In this document: piece by piece, positions 11,585 through 21,924 of the stretch
Position numbering within the stretch: the stretch's first letter is position 1
Layout of the letters: each line of letters starts with the position of its first letter
Source: Chamaea fasciata
Taxonomy: Eukaryota; Chordata; Aves; Passeriformes; Sylviidae
Length of the DNA: 64,000 bases
Reading direction: 5' to 3'
NCBI GenBank assembly: GCA_029207755.1
Contig: JARCOQ010000017.1
Coordinates: forward strand, 124,001 to 188,000
Position numbers and translations under genes: made by a program
Notes under the pieces: generated by a model
The model's database searches: none
Told to the model about the DNA's origin: nothing
The model's input: only the letters and a program-made list of their open reading frames with translations

Positions 11585-11681
11585 CTTTTAATTCCAGCAC
11601 CTGTGCCAAGACTGCATTGCCACCAGCAATGAGAAAGGAGAGAGCAAACTGAATACAGGCCATGCGGGCATCTGTTCTCCC
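11585..11681 (-). pseudogene. URB1: URB1 pseudogene exon, open
   Basis: The acceptor TTTCCAG (AG 11683-11682) and the donor after AAAAG (GT 11584-11583) enclose an open frame including RMACIQFALSFLIAGG and VLAQVLELK. This matches the URB1 segment QFALSFLIAG...VQVLEVK, which lies a few hundred residues after the start. No exon covering the residues between exon 1 and this one was found in the intervening 1.5 kb, which instead holds a CR1 copy and the minisatellite. Confidence 0.85.
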
Positions 11682-12171
11682 CTGGAAACATAAAAATGTA
11701 AATATAAAATTAAAAAAAAAGCTGTCAGCACACAGGCGGTACCCAACTGCAGAATCAATACTGCAACTGCTGATTACCTGTACCAGCGCCACAAATGGGT
11801 AAATGGAACAACTTCTGTAAACATGCTGCATGCAGCCACAGACCCACATTTACATGCAATACATCCACAGTGTATTCAGCTAAAACGCTTCTGGCATGAA
11901 GCAGATCACTTTTACCTAAAAAGGAAAATGTGCTAGTTCACGTGCTCTTCAATTCCAGAGATATGAGACCAGGCCACAGATCTAAAGAAAAAGGAAACAT
12001 TAACAGCAGTTTCATGCCAAACCCTGCGTCACTGAACTTCCTCCCTTGTGCCCTGCTTGGTCAGGTCACAAAAATGCCCATTAAAAGGGGCAAGTATAAA
12101 ACTACCAACTCAGGCACAGTGGAAGCAGCGACACCCTGACCTGTAACAGCACCACAGGATATGAACAACGG

Positions 12172-12470
12172 ATCACGGAATGGTTCGAGTTGGAAAGGAT
12201 CCTAAGGATCACCTCATTCACCTCCTGCCATGGGCAGAGATGGCTTCCACTATCCCAGGGTGCTCCAAGCCCTGTCCAACCTGACCTTGGACACTTCCAG
12301 GGACAGGGCAGTGACAGCTTCTCTGGGCAACCTGTGCTGGACAGCGTCTCACCACCCTCATGGCCAAGAATCTCCCCCCAATATCCTATGTAAATACACC
12401 CTCTTTTAAAAAAAACCTCATCCCTCATCCTATCACTACACTCCCTGACAGAGTCCCCCCATGGTTTACA
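12172..12470 (-). mobile_element. CR1 LINE fragment, 3' end, minus orientation
   Basis: Reverse-complement CR1 signature: ATCACGGAATGGTTCGAGTT at the 3' tail, then TGCCATGGGCAGAGATGGCTT, and GCTTCTCTGGGCAACCTGTG further in. The open frame of 160 codons across it on the minus strand is not a gene. It lies where URB1 exons 2-3 would be expected. Confidence 0.9.
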
Positions 12471-12910
12471 ATTTTTTTTAAACCTGCTGTGCAAAATAAT
12501 CTGCATGTAAAGATGATTCTGTGTATGCAAAAGATAAGGCAGCAGGGACTCATGAAAAGGCTGAAAGAAGAAATATAGAAACAAACAAAATTTTGCTGGA
12601 AGCTTTGGGCCTGGTATTTTTGTGTTAAAAACTCACCTCTGATAACCAGCTGTGACACAATTTCATGGAAAGCTATACAAGAGTAAGACCTTTTGGATGC
12701 TTGTTTCCTTGTACCTTACTGGAGCACTTGAGCAGCTTGTGGTCAAAAGACTACACCCAAGCACTCAAAATTAAGGGTGGAGGTACTCCTGCAGACAACT
12801 CCTGCAGTGAGGTCAAAACTCGAGGAATCTGACAGTTCCAGAACTATAAAAGGTGGTTCCAGGGCAGCAGCAGCACCGGTGCCACGCACCCCCTGCGACG
12901 TGCCCCGGGA

Positions 12911-13150
12911 CAGCCGCCTCCGCCCGGGACGGCGCGGCCGCCTCAGCCCGGGACGGCGCGGCCGCCTCAGCCCGGGACGGCGCGGCCGCCTCAGCCCGGG
13001 ACGGCGCGGCCCCCGCAGCCCGGGACGGCGCGGCCGCCTCAGCCCGGGACGGCGCGGCCGCCTTTGTCCAGCGCAGCCGCCTCAGCCCGGGACGGCGCGG
13101 CCGCCTCAGCCCGGGACGGCGCGGCCGCCTTTGTCCAGCGCGGCCGCCTC
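12911..13150. repeat. 24-bp GC minisatellite (NotI + SmaI in each unit)
   Basis: The unit CCCGGGACGGCGCGGCCGCC plus TCAG begins at 12923, 12947, 12971, 12995, 13019, 13043, 13086 and 13110. Twice a unit is extended by a TTTGTCCAGCGC variant block (near 13062 and 13130), giving a simple higher-order pattern. Nearly every unit holds CCCGGG and GCGGCCGC. It lies just inside the first intron of the URB1 pseudogene. The long arginine/alanine-rich open frames it creates are not genes, since 24 bp simply keeps any stop-free frame open. Confidence 0.95.
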
Positions 13151-13185
13151 AGGGCGCGCCTTTCCCGCCACGCAGAGCCCCTCAC

Positions 13186-13287
13186 CTTTGGCGGCGGCCG
13201 CGGGGTCCCGCAGCAGCGCCGTGAGGCGGGCGCCATCGAACTCCTCGTCCCGCGGGCCGCAGGCGCCCCGCTCCGCTTCCCGGCCAT
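13186..13287 (-). pseudogene. URB1: URB1 pseudogene exon 1, frameshifted
   Basis: An ATG at 13287-13285 opens MAGKRSGAPAARG, resembling the basic start of URB1. After about position 13250 the similarity passes to another frame, reading DEEFDGARLTALLRDP, close to the family's 'EEL-G-RF-A-LRDP' segment. One base appears to be missing between 13262 and 13248. The frame that carries the second half has no ATG upstream. The exon ends AAAG before GTGAGG (donor 13185-13184). It lies in a GC-rich island. GC-rich sequence makes an assembly error possible for this particular indel. Confidence 0.75.
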
Positions 13288-13460
13288 GCCCGGTTCGGAG
13301 CCGGCACGGCGGCACCCCGGAATCGCCGCTGCTCCCGCAGGCAGGGGCGGGCGGAGCGGGAGCGGCAGCGGCCCGGAGATATCGCGGCCCGGGCAGGGTG
13401 GTGCTCCCGCGGTCCCGCCCCGGCCGAGTTGTCGGGCCTGCCCAGCGACCGGTGCTCAGG

Positions 13461-13915
13461 TGAGCAAAAAGAGTTAAAAATAGTTACCATGGAACGGCAC
13501 AGAGTCCCCCTCCGGTTCACAAATTCAGAGTGTGCAGAGCCCGTTTTTATACAGTTTTTGGGCTTGGGCAACCGATTACGTCATGGGTTCTTTGTGTGTA
13601 TGATTCTTGATTCATATTCATCTAGGGTCTTTTACGGTTGCAAGTCAGGTGAATAGTTTTTTCCGGGGAGACAGAAGCTTTTGTCCGGGTTTGCTGGAAC
13701 CGGGTATTGAGATGTATGTCCTTGACGACAGTCGGGATGATGGCTGTGGGGCGCTGAGCACTCGGCTGACGGTGGCTGATGGCGGTGCTCAGCTCCATCA
13801 GCCAGGGGTCACACCCTCCTTTCTCTCCGCGATGGGTGATTATCTTCCCTCTCGGCAGAGGAATGTCTTCCAGGAACCCCGCATTCCTTTACGCTTAAGA
13901 AAGTGATGTTATCCA
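13461..13915 (-). mobile_element. Probable solo LTR of an endogenous retrovirus
   Basis: On the minus strand this 450-bp block has the layout of a retroviral LTR: a U3-like region, a CRE (TGACGTAA, 13583-13576), a TATA box (TATAAAAA, 13551-13544), a GC-rich leader with GGAGGGGGACTCTGTGCC, and a TTTTTGCTCA end at about 13461. No gag, pol or env sequence was seen beside it. No clear target-site duplication was found and both ends are approximate. It points toward exon 1 of the URB1 pseudogene, 170 bp away. Confidence 0.5.
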
Positions 13916-13994
13916 GTAAAACACAAACTAACTCTAAAATATCTACTACACAGGCTTATAAAGTATATTATTAAAAAACCCACGAATTAATCTC

Positions 13995-14190
13995 AAAACA
14001 TTCACCTCAATCTCGTTCCACCATCCCTTCCCACCCCCTGCCGTGGGCAGGACACCCAGGCGGCTTTACCTCTAGTTCAGTCAGGCCACAGGGATCCGGG
14101 GCAGCCACAGCTTCTCTGGGCCCTGTGCCAGGGCCTCGGCACCCTCACAGACGAGAATTCCTTCCCAGTATCCCATCTGCAGCAGTCTCT
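13995..14190 (-). mobile_element. CR1 LINE fragment, minus orientation
   Basis: A reverse-complement CR1 segment: CCACCCCCTGCCGTGGGCAG, then GCCACAGCTTCTCTGGGCCC and GGGCCTCGGCACCCTCACAG, ending TTCCCAGTATCCCATCTGCA. It is diverged and incomplete. Confidence 0.75.
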
Positions 14191-17100
14191 CTCTTTTGTT
14201 TCAGCCTTACAGTTTTCTTGAAACTTAAATTTATGCAGGTATCCAAATACATTGGCAATTCCAGAAATCGGTAAGCACATAATATGGAAAGTAAATAACA
14301 TTCTCAAGAGGGAGTTGCTCTGTTTTTGAGGGGGCGAAAAGAAAGGCTAGTGCTAGCAGAACTAGGGAAAAAAAAATTGATTTAACTCTGTTTTAAAAGG
14401 CTTAAAGTACCCATACTGAGATCTTCAAGGTAAAAGTCCTAGTTACCAGGCTTACAAGCCTGATAGTTATCATCACACCATATTTCACGGTTCTAGTATT
14501 TTAAAAGTACTGCAGAATGCTACTGAAAATTATTTTTATTTCAACTTGAAGTGAAATTATTCTCTCCCCTCACTGCCTGTGGAGCTGTTAGAGGCTTCCA
14601 GGAGGCTGGGGAAGCAGACTACGGGTTTCATTTCCAGCCAGGTCACTTCCATGTTCTGCTGGAGTGGACTTTGAAGCCTGTGTCCTTTTCTTTCTCTATT
14701 ATATCTGACAACTTTCCTCCCCCGAGTCTGCTTTTTGGCAAGACGCATTTACGGAGGGTCAGTCGAAGACCTCAGGCTCAGAAAAAAATCATCTGTTCTG
14801 CTGTGCTTACGTGTGCAACAGATGGGAGCAGCAATGAGTCGAGTAGTAACTTCTGAGCTGCCCGGTTTTTCAGTAAATCAAAATATTCTGTGATTCTTGC
14901 CAGATGAACTTATCATCATATCCAAGTTACACACACCCCTCTGGCATTTTCCAGGCTAAAAAGCAATTCCTGGTTCCTTGCATGAACCTCAGCTCCCCCC
15001 CTTGTTCAAGGAACAGTTCTAGATACAAGACTAACTGAGCCAAGCGACCCTTTCCTGCCTCAGTTACGTCCTCTGAGGCCTTTACTGTCCTGAACAGAAG
15101 GTAAACAGCTAAGCCCCAGCCCCGCAGTCCTGCCCAACTTGCCTTTGCTCCCAAACCTGAACCTTTTTCTTTGCTGTGGGATTCCTTACTCGTGCAATCC
15201 TGAAGACAAATATCTGATTTGGCAGATGAGACCATTTCTAACACAAAATCTTCACCGAGGTTTCTCTTCTGATTTCAGCCTTAAGCACTCCCGTCCTTCT
15301 CAGGCAGCCCCTATCTCCAGCCGTTAGCCATGGATCCTTGCTGTTCTATAGCTGACATTGCCACCCCTCAAGTCTCTTGATACGCATTTACATCACTCCG
15401 TAACGGCGTCCTCCTGACCCTTCCCAAACTCAGCCTGATCTCCAGGCCTACAGCCTCTCCCTGCAGATGAGGGACTATGAGAAGGGCTGCAGACAGACCT
15501 TTGCATGACCCCAGCTATACAGCCCATGCTAATCCCAGCCCAAACCTGTCCTGCTGTTGGGATACCCCACTTACAGTTACAGTAACCCCTGTGGTGGTTT
15601 CACTTCACTTCATCTGTGAGTTGCAATCTCCCACCCTTCACTCCTTTGGTAAGAAACGCATTAGTGTCTTAAAATAAATGTTTCTTTTTATGTATAAATT
15701 AAGTATAGAAAGCATTCAGAGGGAATACATTTAATCCAAAATCGCACCTTAAAACTGTAGCTCTCAGTGTTCGCTCTCAGTTTACACAACTATTACACAG
15801 AAAAGTTTCCTTCAGTTTTTCCCCAAATTTCAAGTGTGATATAGAGCTCTTTGTCAAATCTTCCTGCTTTCCAGCCTTTGGCACCCTGAGGCATGGGATG
15901 ACAGAAGGAGAGAGGGTGACGCTGCCCAGGGATGGGCTGACAGGACCACCTCCTCGGCACAGCCTCCCAAGAAGGGAATGCTCCCAACACTATCTCTTCT
16001 TTGTCATCACATGTCCAAATGCCCTGTGCCCTGCACCTCCATGATCCTTGCTGGGATCAGCCCAGTGCCAGCTCACACACTTGGACACAGTCATTGCAGA
16101 GCTTGAATTCCAGGAGTTCGGCATCGAGGAGTCCAGGGTATGTGCAAGGTCCGTGTATGGACCCAGGAGATGAGTGGGCTGGCAAGGCTGAGGTAAAACC
16201 ACAACTTTTTTTACTCTAGATGCTGTAAAACAAAATCATCTCTCCTCCTCTTCTTCCTCCTCCTCCAATCCCGTAGTTATTTCAGCTGGAGTGCAAGGAG
16301 TGCATTTTAAGCCTGACTAATGGCAATTTATCTTCCTCCCACGAGGAATATTAGAGCCTGTCGATATGGGAGGATCTGCCGACCAGGCATTATGAGCATC
16401 AGGGGTTTGAGTCAGAGCATGGTGAGACTCTGGAACTGGGCCGCATGCCCAGGTGCTGAAGATGGGTGGAAAGATCAGAAAAAGAGGGAAGAGGACAGAA
16501 AAGTGTCAATGAGCAGGCTGTGCATAGCCAGAGGAGGCATTTGCTGAGAGCACCTCTGAGTATCTACTGCGATTCTCGGGTATTTCTGTGTACTGAAATC
16601 CTTCCCACCTTATACACATGGAATAATCTTCAAGCATCACCCAGTCTGAGTTTGACAAAGTCACTGAGTCACAGAATTTACCAGGGAGCCCTTACAGTCT
16701 TGATGGGAAAAGCAGGCACTTATAAGCACTGCAATATCATTTTAAATTTTTGTTATATGCTTCTAATTTCACTGTGCTCAGGTCGAATTAGCCTGAGGTC
16801 TGGATCTCAAAACTATTAACTCTCACTGATTAGATACTGATACGGGCTATTCTTTTCTGAAACACCACCAGTTTTGCATGCCTTTGCATACCTAACTTGA
16901 GACATCTGGAAGCCCGATTTTTTCAAGGCTCTTGGAAAAGCCACAGTTTTTTCAGTGTTTTGACATTGATTCTGTGGCTTTGAAAAGCTTCTGTCTTGAA
17001 TTTCAAGTACGTAGTCATTGGTCATTTTGGAAAATCTTGTCTTAAATACTTACGGAAGGGGAACAGTGTCATGATAACGACCCATCAGAGGCAGGCTCAT

Positions 17101-18323
17101 AAAACCGTAGTAAAGCACTTTGACAAAGAGGGTGATTTCCCTGACCGTGCTCCACCCAGTAACTGTGGCCTAATGTCCTTCCTAACTGAGAGGCAGGACA
17201 CACAGTCTTTCCTAGTGTGTCTTTGAAACATCATGTCGGGAAGTGACCAGGGACATTCTCTTGTTTGCAGCAGTAAGCTCTCTGAGATGGGCCATGCCTC
17301 TCACTTCATGTCTATACAAGTGCCAGGTGCACTGCTAGAAAAAACAATCTGCGTACAGGAGAAGTGCCAGCAAGACTGGCAGCATTCAGGGGGGTGGGGA
17401 GCGGGGACCTTCTGCTGCCTCTCCTGAGGAAACGGAGTGAGGTTTCATTCCAAATGAAACGTGAGGAGACTGGCTTTGCAAACTTCATGGGTCACATCTT
17501 CTGTCTCGTGAAGTGGTGGGGGTCTCTATGGTGTTTTGACTAGTTTGGCCAAGGAGCAGCTCATGATCACCAAACTCAGAACTTGCTTAGCTCAGCTCAC
17601 TCTCTCTGAAGCAAGTAAAAAAATAGCAGAAAACAGCAAATCATTCCCCTCCTTCTAAACCTGCTGGGTGGAGTACTTCACTCAGTATTCATTCCAATTT
17701 CTATTTACACACACAAGAATGTTTCCTTACTCTGGCTCACAGAATTGGTCCTCTCCAGTTCAAATTACAGCACACTTGAAGCTCTTGTTAGATCGTATCA
17801 TCCATAGCGCCTTGTGAGAACTTACAGCATCCAAAACACATTCAGAATTGGAAAAAACTATGGAACAGGCTTCTCTACAACGATTTTCAGTTTGTGTCCA
17901 TAGAAATAGAGGTTGGATTGGGGAAAATGCGCTCTGTTATTTTAAATAATCAAAATGCAGTGATTACTGTAAAGTATGTGCTTTGTTTTAAGTGGTCTGA
18001 CACTCATTTCCATAGAAACAGAGAGAGGATAACAGCCCACTTGTTTGAACTGTCCTGTGGATTCTGTCTGTGTCAGAATGCAGGAATATAAAGCTTTTAA
18101 AAATGTGGGAAAGGCCTGGGGTCTTGCTCTTAATGTTTTGTTTTGTTTTGTTTTGTTTTAATCCTCAAAAGCCAAAAAGAACATTAGGGAACTTCTTGGA
18201 AATTTTATTCTGGGAGAATAGAATGAAAATGACAAATACCAGCTCTTAAAAAATTACAGGGGAGAAAGCAGGAAGAAGCAGCAGTAGGATGGGGAGAAGT
18301 GTACACACACACAGACGAGTGAG

Positions 18324-18375
18324 AGTGTGCGTGTGTGTGTGTGTGAGTGTGTGTGTGTGTGTGAGTGTGTGTGAG
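18324..18375. repeat. (TG)n microsatellite
   Basis: An interrupted GTGTGT run with GA interruptions; a shorter ACACAC run precedes it at 18303-18312. Likely length-polymorphic. Confidence 0.95.
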
Positions 18376-20796
18376 AAAAAGTATTTCTGAGATATTCTTC
18401 TGACAACTCTTGTTCTTCTACATTAAATCTAGTGATTTTTTTTTCACTAATAGAAGATTTTAGGCCATCTAACTGAACTATTTTATTTCAAATTACTATT
18501 TTCACATTCACTTTCTTTATTTCACATTGTTTTCTTCTTAACTGACACACTAATTTTATCGGAATTTCCATACACTAAGCAATGATATGAGTTTTGAATT
18601 GGCAGTTTGGCTGAAATTCAGGGGAAAATGAATATCAAGGAGAAAAAGAAGTGAAGTGCTCAAATTTTGTCTTTGCTTTTTTAAAGCTTCCATGTAACAA
18701 CACAATTCCTGCATTTCTGGCACAGTAAAATCATTCCTCCCCAAGTTCAAAAGAGAGAAACTCACTGAAGCAGATGTGATATCTTTCTTGGATTCTAACT
18801 TCTGGACTTTCAAGTGATTTTTTTCTTTGGGGAAAAAATGAATCCAATTCCTGTTGCTCGTGAGGGAAGGACAAGGCTGAGATTCTGGAATTCTACATGC
18901 TGAACATGTCTGGATTCGTTATATTGTCTTCCAGCAACTGAATATTGCCAGCTTGTAGAAGCAGCTTTCAAGGCTGTAGCAGAGAGGTGCATTCTGCACA
19001 TCGTGATAAACACTTACTCCCTTCCTGCCTTTGTGTTTTATGCTACTGTCTCCAAGTTTTCTATTCACACACTACCCATCACGGGGGATAGCAGAGATTC
19101 GCAAAAATACTTTTTATATTTTAGGGTACTTGGTTTTTAGGTTAATGTTGAATAGCAAAGTAGCCCCCATTCAGCGGGAAAAGAAAAAGAAAGTGTATAC
19201 ATATATCTCAGTGCCATTCTACTGAAAGCATGTCTTCAGTTCCTGTCAGCCACAGTGTCCGTGAGTTTTCCTTCTCCACAGGAAGGCTTCCCTGGAAGAT
19301 GTGTACAAGCCGGAGCACCCAGCTGCCTCTTGCGCTGTGCTGTCTTTCAGCCCTCCCCGCTTCACCTCCCTGGAGGTTACCTGCATTTCAAACCTCTCCC
19401 AGTTCAGTCATTCCACTTGGAAACTGCCTTTGCCTTCGGGTTATACTTGCACACTGCCAAAAGAATGCCAGGCTCATTCCTGCGCTTTGGGATGGTCTTT
19501 TGCTTACAGCATCACCAGGCTAGAAAAAGTTACGTTATCTCACTGGGAAGATTCACAAATACTCATCAGGCAACAGCCCTGGCAGACCTTCTGATTCAAA
19601 GCCTTTCAAGCACAAGAATGGGATACTTCCCAGTGATTTTGGATGCTGTCTATATTCTTCTGCATTGATTGCGCTTCAATGACCGCCCACAAAATTTGTT
19701 TGAATTTTAAAACCCCGCTGTGTTAAGAGAATCTTCCCCCACAAAACCGGGGGACAGACAGTAGAAAAGGTTTGACTGCAGCAATTTGCATTAAGTGTCC
19801 TTTGCAGGCTTTGACTATTTCCACCCACCCCTGAAAGAGCCTGGGAGACGGGCATTAACGGCCAATCATTAGGCAATGGCTTTTTGAGATAACAATCAGG
19901 CTTGCCTAGTATCAATGAGACCTGTTAAAATTAAGTCTTTGCCTTGCAGAGTCACTTTGTGTTGTCATGTGGGATGCTGAGATGTGACACAGCACGTCCT
20001 CTTCCCCTAAACAGGTTTAATCCCATCTTCTCATAATCTCAAAATTCTGTTTGTCCCTGCCATGGCATCCTGGTTATCAAACCAGCTGTGCTAATTAAAG
20101 ATGCCTTCCTCTCTGTCTTGTGTAATCCCACACCCCGGCATTCATTTCTGCCTTTGGTGGGACTGACCTGAGACAGCAAGTGCAGGAAGTGTCCAACTGA
20201 ATGATCACCCTGAAGGCAAGGTCCAGGGGAAAAAGAAGGAGAGTAGGGGGAGACAACCACAAGTCTCCTTCCAGTTCCCCAGGTGGAAGGCAGAGGGTAA
20301 CTGGCTGAGTTCAAAGGCAAACACTGTCCTTATCTGAGGCAAGGGTTTCACCTGCAGACCTACTGTTTTCTCTGCCCATCTGTGTTTGCAGTTGCAGATG
20401 TTTCAGAGTAATTTTATACTGTTATTTGGGAATCTTTGATCCCATTTATCTCAGTTCAGTAACACTTGATGGAACGTGCCTGACCTCAGACAGGTTCATG
20501 TGAAACCTGTTTTGCTCTTATCTGCCCAAGACTACGGAGGCATAGTCTGATATATGTGATACCCCGTTGTTTTTCTGGGTGTTAAGAGGGACAAGGTGAG
20601 GAATAAAAGTGGGTTCAGATTCAAACACGAAGACCAAGTTGGTCAAAGTTCAGTGTAACCTCTGAAAAGAGGGGCCAGACTTTGGAAATTCAAATCTGGA
20701 TGCATTCCAACTTCAGTTGGAACAGGAGAAGAGGAATAGTTTTAACACAATTAGTTTGGTTCCATCATCTTTCACTTACTCACTCATGGGGTTTTG

Positions 20797-20798
<2 letters not shown>

Positions 20799-20838
<40 letters not shown>
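20799..20838. repeat. Poly-T tract
   Basis: About 40 uninterrupted T. It could be the tail of an old minus-strand retroinsertion, but no element body was recognised beside it. Confidence 0.95.
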
Positions 20839-21399
20839 CCAGGAGAAAGATCAGTGTGAACATGCATAGCAGGATGTAAACAGTTGGATATTCATGTTTA
20901 CCCGCTGTATACCGCAGCACAGCCCCAGGAAGAAAAGATGCTTTCATTCCCCATTTCCAGAGTTGGTTCTAAGCTCTCTTTCCTGAGGACAGCTCTTACA
21001 GGAACTGGGAAATGAGTGTCCTGATTTATCCCCTTGAGTCCCTCATACCTTAAAAGAAGCACCAAATGACATTTGAAGGTAGTTTAGCAGGTAGTAATGA
21101 CAATTTGTTGGAACTTCTCACCGGTTCACTTTTCTGTATCACAAAAGATTACAGGGAACAACTTGAACTCTCTCAAATAACTTCAAGATGTTTTCCCACT
21201 TTGCAGTGAAGGTTTTAAGCCAAGCCTACACACTTCAAACTCAAGACCCGCTGGAGTCGGAACGCTGCGGGGGTGAGGCAAGGAGGTGCCACCGGTGTGA
21301 GGAAAGAGAGAAGGTCCTTTTGCAGCCTGGAAGAGTCAGTGCTGTTTGCCCACTGAAATCCGTCACCCAGAGATCCTGCCAGGCGTAGGTCCCAGCTGG

Positions 21400-21920
21400 G
21401 TCCCCTCAGAGACCCGTGAGCCGAGGTGTAAGGGCTGCAGCGGCAGACTTGGCAGGGTCGGGCATGAGGGCCGAGGGCGCCTGGAGCAGGCAAGGCAGGG
21501 AAGTTGGGCTGCGGGGGACGGGGAGTGATGGGGAGCACCTGGCACCTGCCTCGGGAAAAACACAGGCGGGGAAACGCGGTCACGAGTCGCGGTGTGTGCA
21601 AGTCCGTGACAGTCCTCCAACCATTGCCAGGCGAGAACGATGGGGGAGACGGTGAGATGGAGCCTCTAGAGCAGAGGGAGGCGCGAACTGCTCGGAGAGG
21701 GGTGGGGAGAGCCGGGGAGGGCGGGCGAGGTGCAGCCGGCTCTGAGTCAGCCCGGCCGCGCGATGTGCGCGGAGAGCAGCGCCCGGCACGGCGCCGCCGG
21801 GAGCCCGCGTCCCTTCCCGTCCCCTCCCCGCCGCCCCCGCGTCCCGAGCGCCCGCGCCCGCCGGACCCGCTCCCGCCGCGGCCGCTGGCAGGGCTGCTCC
21901 GCCCTCGCCCTCCCTCTGCC
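21400..21920. promoter_or_regulatory. CpG island, no assigned gene
   Basis: The segment becomes strongly GC- and CpG-rich, peaking at 21740-21900 (many CGCC and GCCGC words), then switches abruptly to AT-rich sequence at 21925. Such islands usually mark a promoter. No initiator exon or protein start could be chosen; open frames on both strands are arginine/proline-rich composition artefacts. It might serve the neighbour upstream of NCOA3 (ZMYND8 in many vertebrates, transcribed away from NCOA3), but none of its protein is visible in the window. Confidence 0.6.
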
Positions 21921-21924
21921 CCTT

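Larger units (their letters stand above)
5046..13287 (-). pseudogene. URB1: URB1 partial duplicate, unprocessed pseudogene (whole span)
   Basis: Nine minus-strand exons match URB1 (NPA1/URB1 family), a large nucleolar HEAT-like scaffold needed for early 60S ribosomal subunit assembly. They occur in the same order as in the family protein and are separated by introns, so this is a duplicated genomic copy, not a retrocopy. Most junctions are GT-AG with matching phases. Disabling changes seen: a frameshift in exon 1 (about 13250), TAA at 10455-10453 and a frameshift at about 10430, a one-base insertion at about 7941, a 4-nt insertion with TAA at 7130-7128, and a frameshift at about 6353. Exons expected between exon 1 and 11681, and between 11585 and 10484, were not found, nor is the C-terminal half secure. 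Typical URB1 is over 2,000 residues; only about 380 codons remain here. Assembly error could explain single indels but not the nonsense substitution plus missing exons. Confidence 0.88.
14191..21390. other. Intergenic stretch, no gene recognised
   Basis: Both strands were read; open frames are short or lack any family signature (the largest, 19255-19668, is 137 codons and unconvincing). Contents that can be named are simple repeats: a (TTTTG)n run at about 18134-18160, a (TG)n run at about 18324-18375, a pyrimidine tract at 16240-16266, and a 40-T run at 20799-20838. No coding exon with flanking splice sites was recognised. Confidence 0.5.

Noticed and set aside
12102..12584. 160-codon minus-strand frame
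   Set aside because: Crosses a CR1 LINE 3' end; not a gene.
12777..13571. Long arginine/alanine/proline-rich frames on both strands
   Set aside because: They run through the 24-bp GC minisatellite and the CpG-rich exon 1 region; composition explains them.
19255..19668. 137-codon plus-strand frame
   Set aside because: Two other frames are open over the same stretch, no splice or promoter signals, no family resemblance.
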